DNA from: Amycolatopsis azurea DSM 43854
GTDB lineage: Bacteria > Actinomycetota > Actinomycetes > Mycobacteriales > Pseudonocardiaceae
DNA: 64,000 nucleotides
Assembly (NCBI RefSeq): GCF_001995215.1
Contig: NZ_MUXN01000014.1
Coordinates: forward strand, 217,780 to 281,779
Direction: 5' to 3'
Within the stretch, counting starts at the first letter, position 1, and every line of letters starts with the position of its first letter. Made by a program: the position numbers and the translations under genes. Of this stretch, positions 61,145 through 64,000 are shown in pieces. Below the pieces are notes generated by a model that saw nothing but the letters and a program-made list of their open reading frames with translations, had not been told where the DNA came from and did no database searches.

Positions 61145-61975
61145 TCAGCCCCCGGGCGCCGGGGCAAGCGCCAGCTGACGCGCCTGGCAGACCAGCCTGC
61201 CCTGCGAGTCCACCACCACGGCGTCGGAGTCGAACCAGGCCTCGTGCACCGACTGGGCCTGCACGATCACCCGCAGCCAGCCCGGCGCCGGCCGGGTGCG
61301 CAGCAACGCGGTCAGCTGCACCGTCGGCGCCCAGCCGACCCGGCCGAGGTTGTAGACCACCGGCGGGTTCACGTCGCTCGCGAGCAGCGCGAAGAACGGG
61401 TCGGGCAGACCGTGCCGCGGCCGGACCCACAACCGTATCTTCGGCGGGTCGCCGATGCGGCCGTGCAGGTAACCGACGCTCGCGGGATCGAGCCGGACTT
61501 CGCAGCCCTTCGCGAGGTTGAACAGGCCTTCGGACGTCTCACCGGTCACGGGTACCGCGCCGGGCGGCGGCTCGGCGGGCATGGCCGGGACGTCGGTCCA
61601 CTCCGGACGCCGCATCGGCAGCCGTCCGGTGGTCACCCTGGCCTCGACGCAACTGCGGCCCCGCTGTTCCAGCAGGACCGCGACGACCGAGGCGCGCCTT
61701 CCGACCTTGCGGACGTCCATGCGCAGCAACACCGGCCCCACAGCGGGCGGGTGCAGGAACTCCGCGCTGATCGCCAGTGGCTCGGACGGCGGTTCGCCAC
61801 GCTCGTGAAGGAACGCCGACGCGGCCCGTGCCATCAAGGCCATCAGGAAGCCGCCGTGCGGATGTCCGCCGATCGACCATTCGGTCCGTAATACCGCTGT
61901 GAACGTGCCGTCACCCAGTGATCTCGTCGCGCAAGCCGCGTCGAAGGAGGTGCCCGTTTCGTCGGCCGCGCTCAC
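61145..61975 (-). CDS. acyl-CoA thioesterase-like double-hotdog protein
   Basis: 276 residues: an N-terminal hotdog (WSIGGHPHGGFLMALMARA, ISAEFLHPPAVG) and a C-terminal hotdog (ASDVNPPVVYNLGRVGWAPTVQL, VQAQSVHEAWFDSDAVVVDSQGRLV). This matches TesB-like/4HBT_3 proteins. It is next to proC with a 24-base gap, as in mycobacteria. Substrate unknown. GTG at 61973-61975. Confidence 0.78.
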   Translation of the reverse strand: MSAADETGTSFDAACATRSLGDGTFTAVLRTEWSIGGHPHGGFLMALMARAASAFLHERGEPPSEPLAISAEFLHPPAVGPVLLRMDVRKVGRRASVVAVLLEQRGRSCVEARVTTGRLPMRRPEWTDVPAMPAEPPPGAVPVTGETSEGLFNLAKGCEVRLDPASVGYLHGRIGDPPKIRLWVRPRHGLPDPFFALLASDVNPPVVYNLGRVGWAPTVQLTALLRTRPAPGWLRVIVQAQSVHEAWFDSDAVVVDSQGRLVCQARQLALAPAPGG

Positions 61976-62116
61976 CGAGCACTGACCCAGGCCACGAGCC
62001 GATCCATCGGGGTGCGGGAGATCAACAAGCGCAGCTGGTTCACGGTCGGAACTTTACGTGTAGCAGCGCCTCCGGCGCAGGGAGGAATGAATCTCCGCAC
62101 CTGAGGACGATCTTTG

Positions 62117-62977
62117 TCACTGGCCGAGGTGGAACCTCGCGAACAAGAGTGACTCCGCGAGATCCCTTGACCGCTGCGCCGCGTTCGGCGATCGGCGGGT
62201 GTTGATCTCCAAAACGATCTGTCCGGAGAAATCGCTGTTCACGAGCTTTTCGAGAAGTTCCGCGCAGGGTTCGATCCCGCGTCCGGGCACGAGGTGCTCG
62301 TCCTTCGGGAGACCCGTCCCGTCCGCCAGATGGACGTGGGTGAGCCCGGAACCCATGCGTTCGGCGAGCGCGAGGGCGTCCATCCCGGCTGCCGCTGTAT
62401 GGGACAGGTCGAGCGTGTAGTGGCGAAACCCTACGTCCGTAGGGTCGATCGACGGCCGGAACGCCGACACGCGCGACGTCCGCGAACCGCCGGGCGGGCG
62501 GACCTTGAACATGTTCTCGACCGCGACCTCGATGCCGCTGGCTTCTTCGAGCTCGTCGACGAGGTCTCCGAACGCGTCGCCGTAGCGGCGCTGCCAGCGG
62601 AACGGCGGATGCACCACGACCGTGCGGGCGCCCAGTTCCAGCGCCGCGTCCACGGACATCCGCAGGCGCACCTCGGGATCCGGCGACCACACGCGCTGGG
62701 TGATCAGCAGCGACGGCGAGTGGATCGACAGCACCGGCACCCCGGTGCGGCGCGACCACCGGCGCAACGCGGAGACGTCCTGGCTCACCGGATCGGCCCA
62801 GACCATCACCTCGACACCGTCGTAGCCGAGGTCGGCGGCCATCTCGAAGGCCGCGCCCGCCTTCAACGGCCAAACGGAGGCTGTCGATACGCCTACGGCT
62901 ATATCTGTCGCGCTGTGTTTGTCTGTCGCGCCCTTCGCGATCTCGCTGCCAGGGCGCGAGTCCCCGAGAGCACTCAC
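62117..62977 (-). CDS. xylose-isomerase-like TIM-barrel protein
   Basis: 286 residues, AP-endonuclease-2 / sugar isomerase type. GYDGVEVMVWADP, VVHPPFRW, VENMFKV and LDLSHTAAAGMDAL carry possible metal ligands (Glu, His, Asp). VHLADGTGLPKDEHLVPG near residue 220 is typical, and VLEINTRRS closes the barrel. Function unknown. The only in-frame start is GTG at 62975-62977; residues 8-22 (SRPGSEIAKGATDKH) are encoded by the dispersed inverted repeat, so the N-terminus is probably an acquired extension. Confidence 0.8.
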   Translation of the reverse strand: MSALGDSRPGSEIAKGATDKHSATDIAVGVSTASVWPLKAGAAFEMAADLGYDGVEVMVWADPVSQDVSALRRWSRRTGVPVLSIHSPSLLITQRVWSPDPEVRLRMSVDAALELGARTVVVHPPFRWQRRYGDAFGDLVDELEEASGIEVAVENMFKVRPPGGSRTSRVSAFRPSIDPTDVGFRHYTLDLSHTAAAGMDALALAERMGSGLTHVHLADGTGLPKDEHLVPGRGIEPCAELLEKLVNSDFSGQIVLEINTRRSPNAAQRSRDLAESLLFARFHLGQ

Positions 62978-63016
62978 GGTGAGAGCCTAAGGGCGCCCTG
63001 CCATCGAGATCGCGAG
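62934..63016. repeat. dispersed inverted-repeat element, copy 2
   Basis: Left arm 62934-62957 and right arm 62993-63016 pair over 24 bases with three mismatches; arm ends GCCAGGGCGC and GCGCCCTGCC match the element at 8731-8810. The left arm lies inside the TIM-barrel gene. Confidence 0.75.
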
Positions 63017-63033
63017 CCTCCGGCGAAAGGGGG

Positions 63034-63059
63034 GCGCGACGGTCAAGTCTCCGTCGCGC
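63034..63059 (-). terminator. hairpin after the membrane-protein gene
   Basis: A 9-bp stem GCGCGACGG (63034-63042) / CCGTCGCGC (63051-63059) with an 8-base loop, about 70 bases past the stop at 63132. No clear T-run; moderate support only. Confidence 0.45.
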
Positions 63060-63131
63060 TGGCGCGCTTTCGGAGACCCGTGTGGTCACCTCGGGTCGTG
63101 GTCAACGTCGTCCGTGTCGCCTTGGCGCCGG

Positions 63132-64000
63132 CTAACGAGCGACCAGCAGGAGTGCGGCCGGTGAGACCGTCACCACCAGTCCGACCAGCACCGCGAGCAC
63201 GAGGGTCTGGAGGTCCTCCGCCTTGCGGATCTTCCGGACGATCCACACCAGCGCGACGATCACCAGCAACGCGGCGACCAGCGCGGCGGCGGGGATGTTC
63301 ACCCACAGCCAGTTGAAGCCCAGCCAGACCCCGGCACCGCCGACCACGCCGAGGGCGAGCTGACCGGCCAGCGCCAGCCACTGCTTCCCCGGTGAGGTGT
63401 TCTCGGCGGGCGCCTCGGGCTCGTCCACCTCGACGTCGTCGACGGCGTCCTCGGCCCGGTCGTCTTCGTAGTCGTCCTCGTACTCGTCGGCGCGATACCC
63501 GTAGTCGTCGCGGTCGAAGTCCGGATTTCCGTCGGGGTACGCCGGGTCGGCGAACTCGCGCTCGTACTCGTCGAGGTTGTCCTGCTGCCGCGAGCGGTCG
63601 TCGAGCGAATGCGGCGGCACGAACGGCATCGGCGCCGGGTGCCCCATGGTCGGCGGACCGGCGTCGAACGGGTCCGGTTCGGGATCGATGTCCGGTTCGA
63701 CGGGGGCGACCGGGGGCGGCACCGGCGGGATCCCGCCGACCTCGGTGTCCTCGGACTGCACCTTCTGCCTGCGCTTGCGCCATCCGGCGAGCCCGGCGGG
63801 CGGCGCGGGCGGCTCGACGGGCGCGGATGCCTCGGGTTCGGCCCCGGCTTCGTCACCGACGGCGGCGAACTGCTCCGTGCTCGGCTCGGCCTTCGGCTGC
63901 GGCGGGCGGGCCGCCGGACGACGGCGGCGCGCCGGCTGCGCGGGCGGGGTCTGGAACGCGCCGCTGGGGGCTGGTCCTGGACGTCGTCCGGCTCGGCGTC
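63132..64000 (-). CDS. Pro/Asp/Glu-rich membrane protein, N-terminus outside window
   Basis: At least 289 codons are open up to the right edge, with no stop. The visible part starts with a Pro/Arg-rich stretch (RRRRPAARPPQPKAEPSTEQF), then GLAGWRKRRQK, a long acidic region (DPEPDPFDAG ... DEYEDDYEDDRAEDAV), and three C-terminal helices (LALAGQLALGVVGGAGVWLGFNWLW, AALVAALLVIVALVWIV, TLVLAVLVGLVVTVSPAALLL). No enzyme motif. Similar genes lie beside the TIM-barrel gene in mycobacteria. GTG at 63761 is possible as a start but the upstream frame is protein-like. Confidence 0.72.
   Translation of the reverse strand, partial: RRAGRRPGPAPSGAFQTPPAQPARRRRPAARPPQPKAEPSTEQFAAVGDEAGAEPEASAPVEPPAPPAGLAGWRKRRQKVQSEDTEVGGIPPVPPPVAPVEPDIDPEPDPFDAGPPTMGHPAPMPFVPPHSLDDRSRQQDNLDEYEREFADPAYPDGNPDFDRDDYGYRADEYEDDYEDDRAEDAVDDVEVDEPEAPAENTSPGKQWLALAGQLALGVVGGAGVWLGFNWLWVNIPAAALVAALLVIVALVWIVRKIRKAEDLQTLVLAVLVGLVVTVSPAALLLVAR

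Overview
The window is high-G+C actinobacterial chromosome, most likely Amycolatopsis or a close member of the Pseudonocardiales. The reasons are dense G+C-rich coding with many GTG starts, a complete 14-gene nuo operon, C5-pathway heme genes behind rex, a menaquinone cluster, BldC-type and BldN/RsbN-type regulators, a small SARP-type regulator, and many long intergenic palindromes. From memory, the right half follows the Mycobacterium tuberculosis order around Rv0497-Rv0562. No plasmid, phage, insertion sequence, CRISPR array, tRNA or rRNA was seen.

Layout. 1-555: 3' part missing of an alpha/beta hydrolase. 666-16434: nuoA to nuoN, all on the minus strand and nearly all overlapping, with a terminator at 621-652 and two Rex-type operators upstream at 16576-16625. 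17055-22230 (minus): geranylgeranyl-reductase-like flavoprotein, menG, a SARP-like regulator and two GT4 glycosyltransferases. 22342-30449: inositol-phosphatase-like gene, a small membrane protein, a secreted M1 peptidase, then menD, menB, menE, a 52-residue secreted peptide and menA. 30530-34524: Cds1-like PLP enzyme, DUF4229-type protein, Lrp/AsnC regulator, bldC, a small membrane protein and a MinD-like ATPase. 34604-40631 (minus): ccsB, resB, ccdA, a TlpA-like lipoprotein, a histidine phosphatase and hemL. 40754-43590: TspO-like protein, three membrane proteins and hemB. 43741-50357: NRAMP-related transporter, secreted protein, hemD, hemC, hemA and rex. 50595-54010: sulfite-oxidase-like enzyme, glutaredoxin-like protein, acyl-CoA synthetase-like protein. 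54214-56126: BldN-type sigma factor and its anti-sigma. 56223-64000: HAD phosphatase, acyltransferase, epimerase, bS22-type ribosomal peptide, excisionase-like HTH protein, proC, thioesterase-like protein, TIM-barrel protein and a partial membrane protein.

How it fits together. The window is largely a respiration module: complex I (NADH to menaquinone), menaquinone synthesis (menD, B, E, A, G plus a side-chain reductase), heme synthesis to uroporphyrinogen III (hemA, L, B, C, D) and System II cytochrome c maturation (CcdA, ResB, CcsB, thioredoxin-like). Rex, an NADH/NAD+ sensor, is encoded here. Rex-type sites lie in front of both nuo and rex-hem, which suggests one redox circuit over both operons.

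The least explained material is non-coding: several families of long near-perfect palindromes between genes, a 21-bp phased array at 23185-23353, and a dispersed inverted repeat found both inside the nuo operon (8731-8810) and at the start of a TIM-barrel gene (62934-63016). I found no clearly new multi-gene enzymatic or defence system.
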